Assembly (NCBI GenBank): GCA_018873245.2
Contig: JAEMBT020000007.1
Span: forward strand, 3,157,129-3,221,128
Length of the DNA stretch: 64,000 bases
Direction: 5' to 3'
From: Archegozetes longisetosus
Lineage: Eukaryota > Arthropoda > Arachnida > Sarcoptiformes > Trhypochthoniidae
The position numbers and the translations under genes were made by a program. How positions within the stretch are numbered: position 1 is the first letter of the stretch; each line of letters begins with the position of its first letter. Of the stretch, positions 1-11,944 are shown piece after piece. The notes under the pieces were generated by a model. The model saw only the letters and a list, made by a program, of their open reading frames with translations, did not search any database and was not told the origin of the DNA.

Positions 1-3000
1 AGACTAAGACAAAGTCAAATTTTAGTTACAAATACTGTCATTTAATCCATTAGAAGTGATTCATTTTTTGAAGTTTCAAATTATAAAACCATTTTTAAAG
101 CGCTAAATAAATTATTGCACTTCTATTGCAACTAGCAGTGGCAAAATACACGAAAAATTTTTTTATTGATGTATTATACATGTATAATACATGTATTTTC
201 TTAAATATAGGGATTTTATTGAAAATAAAAGATAAATTCGCAAATAATGATAGATAAATGCTTGAATATAGAGTAATTAAACGAGAAAAGAAATTATTTG
301 ACAATTGAAACATTAAGTAAAAGATTGTAAAAATTTATTCCACTATAAAAATTGAAAATCAGTTTTCTTCGTTTTCAATGATCATTAAATCTTCATCCGA
401 ATTATCATCGCATTCTTCATAGAGAAAATATGTTAAAACAAACTTTTAAAAAGGAACGATATAAGAAAGTTTGGCAATAGTTTCAATCACCTTTATTATT
501 ATCATTAATTGTGAAGTATTCCCAAACACAAGATTTAGGTTTTTTGTGACCCATTGTTATCATTAAAATAATCATAAAAACAACAAAAGTTTAAAACAAT
601 TTTTAAAAAAGGTTATTGAATAGAAATTTAAATGGCCCTTCATGTACTATACATCAAACCTCAAAAATCGAAATGTATTATACATCTAATGTATCTCTGC
701 CACCGTTAATTGCAACACATTTTAATAGTGAATGTCTTTGCGTATAGTTTTATTGCTTTGTTAGTCTATTGATTGTTATTTTATGAGACATATTAGAGAT
801 AAATAATTTCAAAATTTTACAATAAATGCTACAAAGAAATAACTAACACACGTAATAAGACAGACTAAGAAAAGATAAGCTAAAATTCTTTAAGCTATAC
901 ATCACTATATATAAGATAAAGTGATTCTGTAAAAAGCTTAATTAATAATTTGCATCCTTATCGATGACTTTTTACCAGAATTCTGAAAGCTTGCTAATGC
1001 CATTAAAAGTGCCCCTTTAATTAAGCTCCAAACACACATTGTTAATGATAATATTCAATTGATTGGAATCCTCATATTGATATTCCCTAAGACGCTCTGA
1101 ATATAACAACAAGTCAACGCCTTGCACAAAAATGCTCCTAATGTTATATTTTATTACATTGAAAACTACATCAAGTTACAGGAACTCATTAGAAAGTTAT
1201 TGGAGCTTAAAGTATGGCAAGATATTCAATTAATTGCTGTACATTTTAAAATACAGGCTTAAGTATAGCTCAATTAATTGAAGCATTCATTCTTTAATTG
1301 TAAAACAATGGACTTAAAAATTCAATCAATAAATAAAGAGCTTTTTAATTATTGTAAAATCTTAACTAATGAACAATTGGTCGTCATTTAATTTGAATAT
1401 ATTTCAATACAATTTATAAAAGATTTGAAGGATTGTTTAACTCATTTTTAAGTGACTCTTAAGTTAACTGTCATCTCATTAAACAATTAAGCGATAGTCT
1501 CAAGGCATTAGTCATTGATTAAAATAATGGTTAGCATAAAAGACTAGTCGAAAATAGCAAAAAAATTTTCGAGACTTTTTGGGTCTCAAAATGATTATCG
1601 ATCTCGATTGATAGCACTCTCGAAAAATCTCGAGATCGAAATTCTCCAAAATACTGACCACTAATAGTAAACACATCATATCCGGTAATACAGTTATAAT
1701 TTTTAAAGATATTCCACTTACCTTTTAACTTGCATTTCACTATCAAAAGTGATATAGGAGTTATAACAAAGTGCGAAACGTCTAACATTTTGTACAGTAT
1801 ACATTTTTTCAATCATTGCTTGAAATCTGTTTTTCACAAAATATACCACGTTTGCTATAAAATCTACGTTCCCTCTCATGTTTTTCTTTTCCAATAATAA
1901 AGTGGTTAACCATTAACTCGAGTGATTGTATCTTAGAGAGCAGCTAATTTGTCATCGTCATTAACTATTACAAAAATGAAATATTGAACAACTATTTCAA
2001 TGTGATCACAATGCTTTATGCAAAACAGAAAATGAATAGCTTCACATCTTCATAGTTTGTTCCAAAGTTATATGAAAGTGAACCTAAAATTTTTTTCGAA
2101 TGCATTAATCTATTATAATTTTCAATTTTTAATCACAGGACATCACTTTAACTGTATTACTGTATATAATATACTTACTGTAGTTGAATGTGTGCTCTAA
2201 ATGAGTTTTCTAATTTAATATTTGGATTCCGCCAATTTTAAGGATCACAATGGAAAATTCAACAAAAAAAATTAAATGAATCGCCTACTGTTTCAATACA
2301 CTTTGAGAAATTTAGACAACGAAAGGGTTTAAGCCTATTTGAATTGTTAAAGACAAATTATTATTCATTTAAAATTATTTTATTTGAATTTCTTACCTGA
2401 TGAAAGTTATTCAAGATATTATTCAAAAGTTTTTTCTACTTATGTATTTGATGGAATTAGTATTTTTAAAGATGCTGATAAGTTCTCGGTGCTAATATTG
2501 GTAAACTTTGATGATTTTGGCTATATAAGTTTTGATGAGAATTTTCATAGTAAGTGAATCTATGAATGGCGTCGATCACTCAATATTTAAGCAAAATACC
2601 CTCTATTCTCTCTATCGTTATCTAAACTTCTCAGAGGTGTACTCCAGACAGTAAATGTTTCGATATTATATTATTTCAACAAATCGCTTATCATCAGATA
2701 AGATCCAGTTATCATTGAAAAATACATATTTCTATCAGATAATAAAGATTAATATTTCCAATCGTAACTTTGCCAATAAATTATTTTCTCTTGTGAGGTA
2801 TGATTTGAATGAATTCGAAATAAACCCTGCTCTTCTTTAAAAAGGCTTACTACGACTCTTAAGTAAGATATTGCAGTTTAAATGCAAACTTAATCTTGTC
2901 CTTCTTTCATTTTAAATCCAGTTTTAAAAAGTTATGATAACCATTTATTGTGTATTTATCAGATAGAGATACCAGTATGTTGTGATCTTAAATTTTTCTA

Positions 3001-3340
3001 GCAGGACTTGAGGACTTTAAATCTTAAGCGATCTATGGCTGTAGACTAAATCCCAAAGATTTTCCCAACTTTTCCTTCTCAAAAATAGCAAAAATATGCC
3101 AACTTTTGTGTAATTTAACGACGAACTACTGAAGAAAAGCTTGGGTTTTTGATTTAGGGTTTTACAAGAGACTTTATAAATAGCTTAAGAATACTATTAC
3201 CTGTAAAACAGACATTAACGAAAACAGCTTTTACGTAGTGAATAATATAAAATCAAATTTGAATCTTCAAGTTTTAGATAAGCCCTTATATTTGAGCAAT
3301 TAATGGAAGGATGAACAAATTTATATTTAAAAATTGCATA
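1..3340. other. Intergenic, no gene recognised
   Basis: Very AT-rich sequence with only short, compositionally biased open frames on both strands and no domain I recognise. It contains a perfect 22-bp palindrome at 170-191 (TGTATTATACA followed by its reverse complement) and a related half-site near 670-690. I see no RNA gene here. Confidence 0.6.
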
Positions 3341-3350
3341 ACAGTATCTA

Positions 3351-3359
3351 TATAAATAG
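3351..3359 (+). promoter_or_regulatory. TATA box of the NRF-6-like gene
   Basis: TATAAATAG lies 64 bp upstream of the ATG at 3423, in an otherwise untranslated stretch; transcription would begin near 3380-3400, giving a short 5' UTR. This is a sequence match only. Confidence 0.5.
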
Positions 3360-3422
3360 ACCTTCCACTTGTTGAAAAGTTAGATTTTTCAAGTCGAACG
3401 TCACTGCTGTTTCAAAAATCAA

Positions 3423-6400
3423 ATGTGGACTAAATTATTCTTTGTTTTGAATATACTTTTACTCAGCCCTTTATTATGTGCTGCTGTCGAAAACATAAAT
3501 ATAACTGAAAATATTTATATCAATGAATCAGATTATTCTAATATAAATAAAGATGAATATGACGGCAATAGCTGTTCAATAACTCAATTTATTAATAATC
3601 TGAACGCTTCACAATTTTTACCCGATGACTACACACAAGTCTACAGCGATGAAGAACCGAATAGATTTGTGCCACATATAAACGAAACATTTGCTAGAGG
3701 TCAAAGATTTATCGATTGGTCTACAAAACTATCGAATAATAATGATTTGGTAGAAGGTGTCAGACTCCTATCCTCAACAATTACTGAAATGCTCTATGAA
3801 TTAGATTTACCACCAGAATGTTTGGCTTCAATATTGAGAGTTGGGAATGGAATCAGAAATAAAAATCTTTGGGCTCTCAAATGTAAATATTCTTAATCTT
3901 ATCCTTCTCTTAAAATCTATTGAATGACTCAATTATTTTTATTTTTAAAAGTATTTACTGTAAATACATTCACGTTAGGAATTCATTACTTTCGTCAAAC
4001 CTGAATTCAAAAAATTGAAACTTCCTGTTTGCAGTTAATGCACTAATTATTTGTTGAATTCAGTCTATCTTTGAAAATCATTCCTAATAGTTTAGTTATT
4101 TTGTCAAGAGTTGTTTATTCAATTATGAAGAGACTATCTTTATTAAATATAAATTAATTCATTTTAGTTTTGCTCGTCTTTAATTTCCTATCCATAAGCA
4201 AATAATGAGTTATCGTTAGATAATTATATAATTTTGTTCTTATTAACATTCAATAAGATTCAATGAGATTATTAGATCAAAATTTGTTACATCGCTCTCA
4301 AAATTTGTAATGATAATAAACGCAACCAAGTTCATTTTTAGAACTATTTTCAAGACTTGAGTGTTTTAATGATCAAACTTATTTTTAAGTTTACGACTCA
4401 TACGGAAACATAATGCCATCCGGTCTTCTGGAGGGACGTATTTCGAACTATGGTGAATACGATGAGTGTCTCAGCATTAGTAGTCCACCAGAAGATGGAA
4501 AAATTATTTATGGAAAGTACTGTACAGTGTATTTTGTCGCACCCTTACCACCGCTACAATCCTACAATAAAGAGTATGAACAAATAGCACAGCAGAATGA
4601 ATTATTTCAAACTGTGGAGTCTTTGGCTAAGACGATGAAACTCGAAAATTACTTATACAATCCAATACTCAAATCAATCGAAGGAATGGATTCTATGAGA
4701 GGACAGACTATTCGAATGGGCATTTGTATTCCGCACATGTGTGAGGCAAAGGATATCGAAAGAGCTTTCAATAAATGTATTTATGTTAGAATTCAATTGA
4801 AAGCACATCACATGCAGTTTTTATCTGCAACAAATACTATTAATATTTCATTCGGGAATGAGTATATTTCCGTGTGATATAACTATCCTTTCAGTTATGA
4901 AAACTCTGATGACCACACGGGTACAGTTGGCACTTCGAGTTCGCAAAACTCACAAAAAAATATTTATTGAGTTAAAATTAATTTTTTGCTAGAATCGTGT
5001 CTGTTATCCATATATTCTATTAATCAGAATAGATTAGAGTAATAGCTGGAAACATTCAGCTAATAATTATCCAGTATTAAAATGTGGATGCTTAATGATT
5101 CGTTTAAATTAAGTTCATCACCTGTTATTTATTTGATGAGTTTATTACAGTTATCAACATTTCACTAGTTTTTCAAGTCTTAAATTGTGATTTACAGAAT
5201 ATCCTATTAGTCGAATTTTTTATACACAGCGATCATATAGATGTAGATCTAGGTTATATTTACAATATATTTAATTTTAATTCTACTTACTTTTAGTACA
5301 ATTTCCAATCACTCGTGTCCCGGCCCAGATACTAGAGCAAAGCTGTGATGTGAATGCCGAATCAAAATCATCGTACGAATTGGATGATTATCAAAAACTG
5401 TCAGTGTAAGTAAAACCACAATTTAGTTCTTCACATAAAATTAAACACAAGTTCTGCGCAAATAAGTAACTTTGATGCAGTACAATAATTTTTAATCTAA
5501 ATTACAGTATTGTTTTTTCGGTTTTAATTGTTTTGGTTGTGTTGAGCACCTGTTTCGAAGTCATTTTAAGAATCTACACGAAATATTCAGAAAAAACATT
5601 CCACTCAAATAGGAAGTGGGCAGATGTTTTGTTTTCATTTTCTGCCATCACCAATACAAATAAGTTTTTAGAAGTTAATAATCGCTTTGCAGCATTAGAT
5701 ACAATAAAATTGTTTTTGACATTCGGCGTCTACTCAATGCAATCATATAATTTCACTGTGAGTTTTGGTCCTATAATTATGAGAAGAATCTTGACAACAA
5801 CACCAATAAAGATGCTTTCACATAATCGGTACTGGTTTGCCAGAACTCCCGGTGTATGGAATGACGGATTCGCATTGATCATGTTTGCATTTGATTTAAT
5901 CTCAACCTAGATTCCTAAATAAAATCAATTAATTATTTTATGTAAATAACTAGGGGTTTACTGCTATCATATTCAAATTTGAATAAGTTGAGACAATCAA
6001 ACGGCGAATTTAGTTATGCGAACTATATATGGAAACGATGGCTCAGACTTTCTATATCGATGAGTGGAACAGTTTTAATTATCTATTTGATGCCTTTAAC
6101 TGGAGATGGACCGATTTGGCACTACTCATCTCAATGGCTGCAACCGGCGTGTAGAGAAAAATGGAGCATATTATCAAGCTTTTTATATTTTAGTACAAGG
6201 GGTACTAGTTAAGTTTTGAGAATCTGATATTTAGATTAGTTGTAATGAACTCCAAGTTTATAATTATTAAATATAGCATAATATGGGCTTACATAATAAG
6301 TATTGTTGATATAGCCTTGAAAATTTAGGAAATATTTAAAGTTCAAACAGAATTACTTTGCACTTTTGCTATTATAATGGCTGAGCTAACAAGGCGTGAT

Positions 6401-8119
6401 TTCGTGTTATAATTTTACATTTTTTTAAAAAGGCCTATGAGAGCTGGTTCAAACGTATGGAAAAGTGTATAGAAAACCAGGGAGAGCACTTAGGAAAAAA
6501 ATCTTAATATAATGTATTTAACTCTTGAATAAATTGCTTATTCTCAAAACTTAACTAGTACCCCTTGTAACTGGAACGTCAAACTAATGTACAATTATAA
6601 GATTATTGACCATTTTCCTATGGTAAGAAAACCATTTCTAAATAGTTTTCTGGCTCTATCGTAGAATTTCAAAAATTTCTTAGTTAAAAGAAACTACAGT
6701 TACTTCTAAAATATTACACATTTTCTTGAAATATGATTCACTTGCATTACAGTATTATAAGTGAACATTTCACTTATATTCTAACTAATTTACAACAATA
6801 TAGTAACTAGCTCTTTGATTAATATACATGTAGATATCGATAAAAATCAATCCTGTATTAGTTCGTTTCATGTAATCAAAACGAATTTATTTTTCAACAA
6901 TACTCATTATAAATGAGATAGCATGATGCAATTTCTGATAACTTTGAACACATAAGTTGCCATTTGATTTGTTAAAACTTAACGCATTTTCTATTTGTAA
7001 TTTCAATAGTGTAATCCTCCGACTTGGTTCTTATCAGCATCTACACAACTCTATGCATTAGCACCCATCCTATTTCTATCGCTATATAAACGGCCGAAAT
7101 TTGGTATTATGTTGAGCATCATTTCAGTACTGATTGGTGTATTTGCAGCTATATCGCCAAAACTATTGTTTGGCTATTTGACTTATTTTGAGCCTACGAG
7201 AATTCCGTCATTGAGGGATGGGCTAATTTATTTTTTCAACTATTTTACAAACACATTTCAATATGTTTGCACGCTCACTATCGGAATATTAACAGGATAT
7301 CTAATACGAAAAAAGCCTGATTTGTATATCGGAGGACGTAAAATCGAGATAGTATTGTGGATCATCTCTTTTGCAAATATAATTCTATTTTATTGTTGGA
7401 ACAATACATTTTGGGTTCAAAACGAATCACCATCAGAAATAAGTGTATTGCTGTGGTTTTCATTGGGAAAGCTTTTATATGGTCTTTCTTTGGCCTGGAT
7501 TTTATTCACCTGTTGTACAGGACGTGGAGGTTTTTATCATTGCCTTACAGATTATTAATAGTATTAGTATTTGATTAATATAAAGTACTTTACTTGACAG
7601 GGATCGTAAACAGTATTTTATCCATGAGAATATTACAACCGGTGGCAAAACTGTCCTACTGCATTTATTTACTACGATTTCCAGTAATATTTCACCAAAT
7701 ATTTACTGTCAGATATAATTATGTTTTCAACGATTTTCAAGCAGTAAGTAATTAACCATTGATTGAATTTCGAGAACTTGATCAGTCAATAAGAAAATAA
7801 TAACTTGCATTAAGTTCTTATTTAATTATTATTCGATAAATAAGTAGAGATTATGTGATATTCGTGAAAAATTGTTTGAATAATACATAATAGAGTATAT
7901 TTTGTTTAATAGTTTCAGAACATAGTCGCAGACTTCTTAATAACAACAATTTTGGCTTATTTACTTCATATTCTATTAGAAAGTCCATTACTTAATTTGA
8001 TCAAAGTAATAGAAACAAAACGTACAAATTCATTCGAATCTAACTTGAATGGAGACGTGTATATCCACAACAAGAATATCTTCAATAGGAGTAACTTGGG
8101 ATCAATGACACGATTATAA
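3423..8119 (+). CDS. NRF-6-like (nose resistant to fluoxetine) acyltransferase, exon 5 interrupted by a MITE
   Basis: Eight exons can be placed: 3423-3882, 4390-4776, 5297-5405, 5508-5882, 5954-about 6577, 7010-7529, 7601-7743 and 7919-8119, all with GT/AG borders and matching phases. The product would be a multi-pass membrane protein of about 814 residues. It starts with a signal peptide (MWTKLFFVLNILLLSPLLCA), then the extracellular cysteine-bearing NRF domain (NLWALK, SGLLEGRISNYGEYDECL, GICIPHMC), then an acyltransferase-3 membrane domain (ANYIWKRWLRLS, PPTWFLSASTQLYALAP, WILFTCCTGRG, LLESPLLNL). The family moves acyl groups or lipophilic molecules across epithelia; the substrate here is unknown. 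A 372-bp MITE sits in exon 5 (6196-6567). Without it the frame runs SNWN and ends at a phase-0 donor at 6578 that fits exon 6 exactly. With it the frame stops at 6212. The gene is therefore either dead, polymorphic for the insertion, or rescued by altered splicing. The donor of intron 4 (GTTTGC) is weak. Confidence 0.85.
6196..6567. mobile_element. Tc1/mariner-type MITE inside an exon
   Basis: A 372-bp element with perfect 28-bp terminal inverted repeats (starting CAAGGGGTACTAG; arms 6196-6223 and 6540-6567), flanked by TA on both sides (6194-6195 and 6568-6569). It has no coding capacity. Removing the element plus one TA restores the reading frame of the surrounding acyltransferase exon, which supports the boundaries and the order of events. 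Confidence 0.9.
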
Positions 8120-8350
8120 TTAATAATAATGGATATTCATCTGAAACAAGTAACAAGGGCAGTTCTGAACCATCTATAGACAAGAAATGGTAGTTTAAAT
8201 TTTAAAAAACATAACTTTTGATTTATTAGTATAGTTATGAAGAATATTTAATCATGCTCTTTGAATAGTTTAATAAGATTTTTAGTTTTTATATTTATTA
8301 ATTTGGCTTAACTCTTATTTATAGATTGTCGCTGTCTCAAAAACTTTATA

Positions 8351-8353
<3 letters not shown>

Positions 8354-8392
<39 letters not shown>
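8354..8392. repeat. (TA)n microsatellite
   Basis: About 19 uninterrupted TA units in the space between the acyltransferase and the first UGT. Confidence 0.95.
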
Positions 8393-8395
<3 letters not shown>

Positions 8396-8561
8396 ATTCA
8401 TAACAATTTATGTGCAGTACAACAAAACGTTTGAAGGATAACAAATTTTATTTGAGCTAAAATAGCAAAAAATGTATCAAATAAGTAATTGTATTACAGA
8501 AATAGACACTTTATATTTTTCTCAATTAAGAAAAGATTAGTGTTCTTAAAACAATGTACTC

Positions 8562-9930
8562 CTATTTGACCAGTCCTTCAATAAGTTGTGCAACTTTTAA
8601 TATACTTTTTGATGTTTGTATTCTTTTAGATATTTTCTCTAATTTTGAGGCAACATTTTTATCATTTAACAATTTATCAATACTTCCAAGTAATTCAGAT
8701 TCCGTACATTCATACAAATCGAGTCTAACACCCAATCCTTTATCTTGTATTCTCTGTGCGTTATCGAATTGATCAATGAATAGAGGCATTATAATCATTG
8801 GTTTACCGAAGTACAAGGTTTCGGTAAAAGTATTGTTTCCACCATGAGTTATAACAAGATCTACAATCGGTAAGATTTTGATTTGAGGAACAACTCCCTC
8901 ACCCCACATATTTTCTGCCAATTCGTATTGTTCGTGAAGTGGACCCTTCGACACAATAAAGCGATGTTCCGATTTTGATAATATTGAAACCAATCTCTTC
9001 ATGAGCTTAACATCTATGCCACCCATTGATCCCATTGAGAGATAAATCAATTTCCCAGATCTATTTCTCAGTTTTTGTGGAATTTCGAAATTGTGTTCAT
9101 TACCAGATCTCATAAAACAATCGAATCGATACCAATTCGATCTCAATTGTTCTGTATATGTGTAATCGATTTCTTCGGGATACATATAAATATTTAGATA
9201 AGGAGAAGGAGTTGTCATCTTATAATTTAGTAGAGAAGGATATCCTTTAGACATAAGCCATTGATTATAATTAGTCCATGCATCTCTCAATGATTTATTT
9301 TTTTCTTCTCTCATTTTATCCCATAATTCGCGCTGACTATCAATTGGCAAACCTGTTCAGTGAAAAGCATAAGGTTTAAAATGAGTCCTGACGCTATTTA
9401 TTGAATATTTGTCTGAAACCTAAAAGCGACGGTGGAATATTTTCGTCATCCAAGACATAGTCACGAGACAAAGGATTGGAATATAAAGACCAAACCCATG
9501 GAATACCAGAACACATGATTGATGGCATCCAAACATAGCTATCAACAATTATAACATCAGGTTTAATGCGATCCACTATATCTTTGATCAAAGGATCAGA
9601 AACTTTAGACATTTCGATGATATCTTTGAGAAGATTTTCGTTTGTATTCTTCATCTTCTGTAAAGGTGTTAATGAACTAAACAGTCCATTCTTTTCACAC
9701 ATATCTGCCCACACTTTCGCTGGATCTTCAATTGTTTCGTCAGTCGAATGCTTTTGTTCAATAATTACTTCTTCAAAACCATATATTGTCAACTTTGCCT
9801 TCCAGCCATCACCTATGGCGAACACAATTCTATGCCCTCTATCTCTTAATACTTGTGCGATACCAATGGATGGATTGACACATCCCACAGCATCCCATGG
9901 ACAAAAGAGTATTGTCAATGTTTCATGCAT
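8562..9930 (-). CDS. UDP-glycosyltransferase, bacterial-type mite UGT (copy 1), catalytic His replaced
   Basis: Two exons on the minus strand (9930-9420 and 9352-8562) joined by a 67-bp phase-1 intron give 433 residues, like the other full copies. There is no signal peptide and no C-terminal membrane segment, so the enzyme should be cytosolic, unlike animal UGTs of the ER; this matches the UGT family that spider mites are thought to have gained from bacteria. The C-terminal half carries the UDP-sugar signature (LVITHGGNNTFTETLYFGKP, then PLFIDQFDNAQR). The N-terminal half shows LTILFCPWDAVGCVNPSIG. In the four sister genes the residue after the glycine is His (GHV), the family's catalytic base; here the codon is TGT, Cys. 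The second acidic partner (VIIVDSYVWMPS) is present. No stop or frameshift is seen, so this may be a non-catalytic or altered copy rather than a decayed gene. Confidence 0.9.
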
Positions 9931-10967
9931 ATTAACTTTTTAAATTTGTAATCAATAAATCGCGTCTTATTCCGTTAAAATACAATTATAAGTTAAAAAC
10001 TTGTCTGATTTGAATAGCTGTATAAACAACTTGTCAATTGAATCTAATGCTTTCATACTTATTTTCAATTTAATCACTTTCGCACTTATCAACTACTTCG
10101 AGGTCATTCATTTGATTGATAATAAAAGTCACGTAATCATCTCGTATTAAGACTGACTCATTCATATGAAAGTCTTTCTCACGATAATAAATAATAATTG
10201 TATAACATATGATTTGTATTGATCCTTGTCCCTAGTTTCGTTGCTCATTTTTAATGCTGAACCTTTTGAGACTTGGACCTTAGACTATCTCTAAAAGATC
10301 TCTAATATTTTAAGTATGAGATGAAAAATTATTTTTAAAATTATCCCATTTCCATGATTTTGTTTGAGGTTTTCAACACTCATATTAATTTTTAGAATTA
10401 TAGTTTGATGCTCAAAATGCATTTTTGAGTTGTCTTCAAATTAAAACTCACTGATAACTATGTTAATTTTAAATTCGTTTCTACGATCCATTCATTGATC
10501 TATTGTAGCAAAATGTTGAAAACGTGTTAAATTAATAAAAAATATCATTTTTTTATTTTATACGACAATTAAAATTAATGAAAAAGATCATTTTTAATTC
10601 ATAGAAGGTCTAGAATAAAGTGTTTAGATTTTAGAGAGCTGGAAATGGGTATTTTCGAGAATTTCTTATCCTCGGTCGAGAACTTTGTCGAGTCTCAATT
10701 CTTGAAATTCTCAAAATTTATATACAATAAGATTTAATTAAGTATAAATTCAAGTGAAGATATACTAATGTTTTTATTATATTTTTATGAATATTTTTGT
10801 AGAGTACTTTTATTCCTACATTTGCTTATGCAGGTATATCTTTTAATCGAAACAGTCGATAAAATTGGACGAATTTTAAACATATCGTCCCTTGAATTTC
10901 GAGACTCTCGTACCCACTTCTACTAAAATTTGATGAAATCTCTCATTCCAGACAGTAATATTATGAT
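9931..10967. other. Intergenic, upstream of UGT copy 1
   Basis: No gene seen. Just upstream of the ATG (minus strand) the sequence TTTTAACGGAATAAG is shared with the upstream region of the UGT at 38552, so part of the ancestral promoter/5' UTR is retained. I did not find a convincing TATA box. Confidence 0.45.
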
Positions 10968-11413
10968 ACAATGAACCTCTATATAATGGGACCTCGTTAT
11001 AAAGAGCAATTTTGACAGCCAGTAAAAGCTATGAGGAATTAATGTAAAAAGTTTCAATACAATTAGCTTCAATTTAAGAGATATTCGATATAAACAGTAA
11101 GCAAAGCAGTCACAGTTATGTTCATGCATATTCTATAACAAAGTTAACATTAAACATTGAGAATAGCAAAATTGCAGATGAATATTAAGCGATTTGTTAC
11201 TGTATTTTAAATATAATCATCTAAGTTAGAGGCAAAATTTTAAAAATTAGACATTGAGTACGTATGGATTGGTGTGTATTAAGAAGTATTAATATTAGAA
11301 TTGATACTTCATTATGTACCCAATACAATGCTTCCCAAGAAGTTCTATGTAATGATAAGTCTCGATGTAACCGAATCTCGTTGTAATCAAGTATACTCTT
11401 CGGTCCCTTCAAC
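10968..11413. mobile_element. Degenerate pogo-like MITE (candidate)
   Basis: The two ends carry diverged inverted motifs of the kind AACCTCTATATAATGGGACC / CTCGATGTAACCGAATCTCG, typical in style of pogo/Tigger-type terminal repeats. The short frames inside look random. Boundaries are approximate and the target duplication is unclear. Confidence 0.35.
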
Positions 11414-11944
11414 TGAGTTATACAGATTGTCCAAAATACAACTAAACTAAAATTTTGAGTACAATTTTTCTTTAATGTTACTCATAGATTAGATGCAACT
11501 TATGAATAAAATTTGAAATGGGTAAAAGTAAACTTTTCAATCATAATATTTGAGATCAAATAAAAGTAGTATTTAAAAATAGTGTTCTTAATAAAACAAA
11601 GGGTGATGGGCCGTAGTGTAGAAATTTTTTTATAAAATCCCAAAAAATAGAATTAAAAAAGTAGAAATTTAAAAACAAATGGTTAAAAGAATAGAAAATT
11701 TAAGTATAGAAATTCCAAATAATAGAATCAAAATAATAGAAATGATACTCATAAAATTTTTATATTCGAAAGATTTGATTACTATAAAATGCACTTTTGA
11801 GTATTAAGAACTTTACTTATCTGAGATCTAACCTAAGGAAAAATTTTCAACGTTGATTCATTAGTATATTACCTTAACATTAATGGGTGTTTTTTAATAT
11901 CTTATTCAAAATGAGTGATTTTAAAATATTGCAAATTACAAATA

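Noticed and set aside
1531-1812. 93-codon open frame on the minus strand
   Set aside because: Low-complexity AT-rich sequence without a domain, promoter or splice context; the palindromic TCGAGA-type composition recurs near 10.66 kb as non-coding sequence.
2655-2840. 61-codon open frame on the plus strand
   Set aside because: Composition typical of random frames in AT-rich DNA; no similarity recognised.
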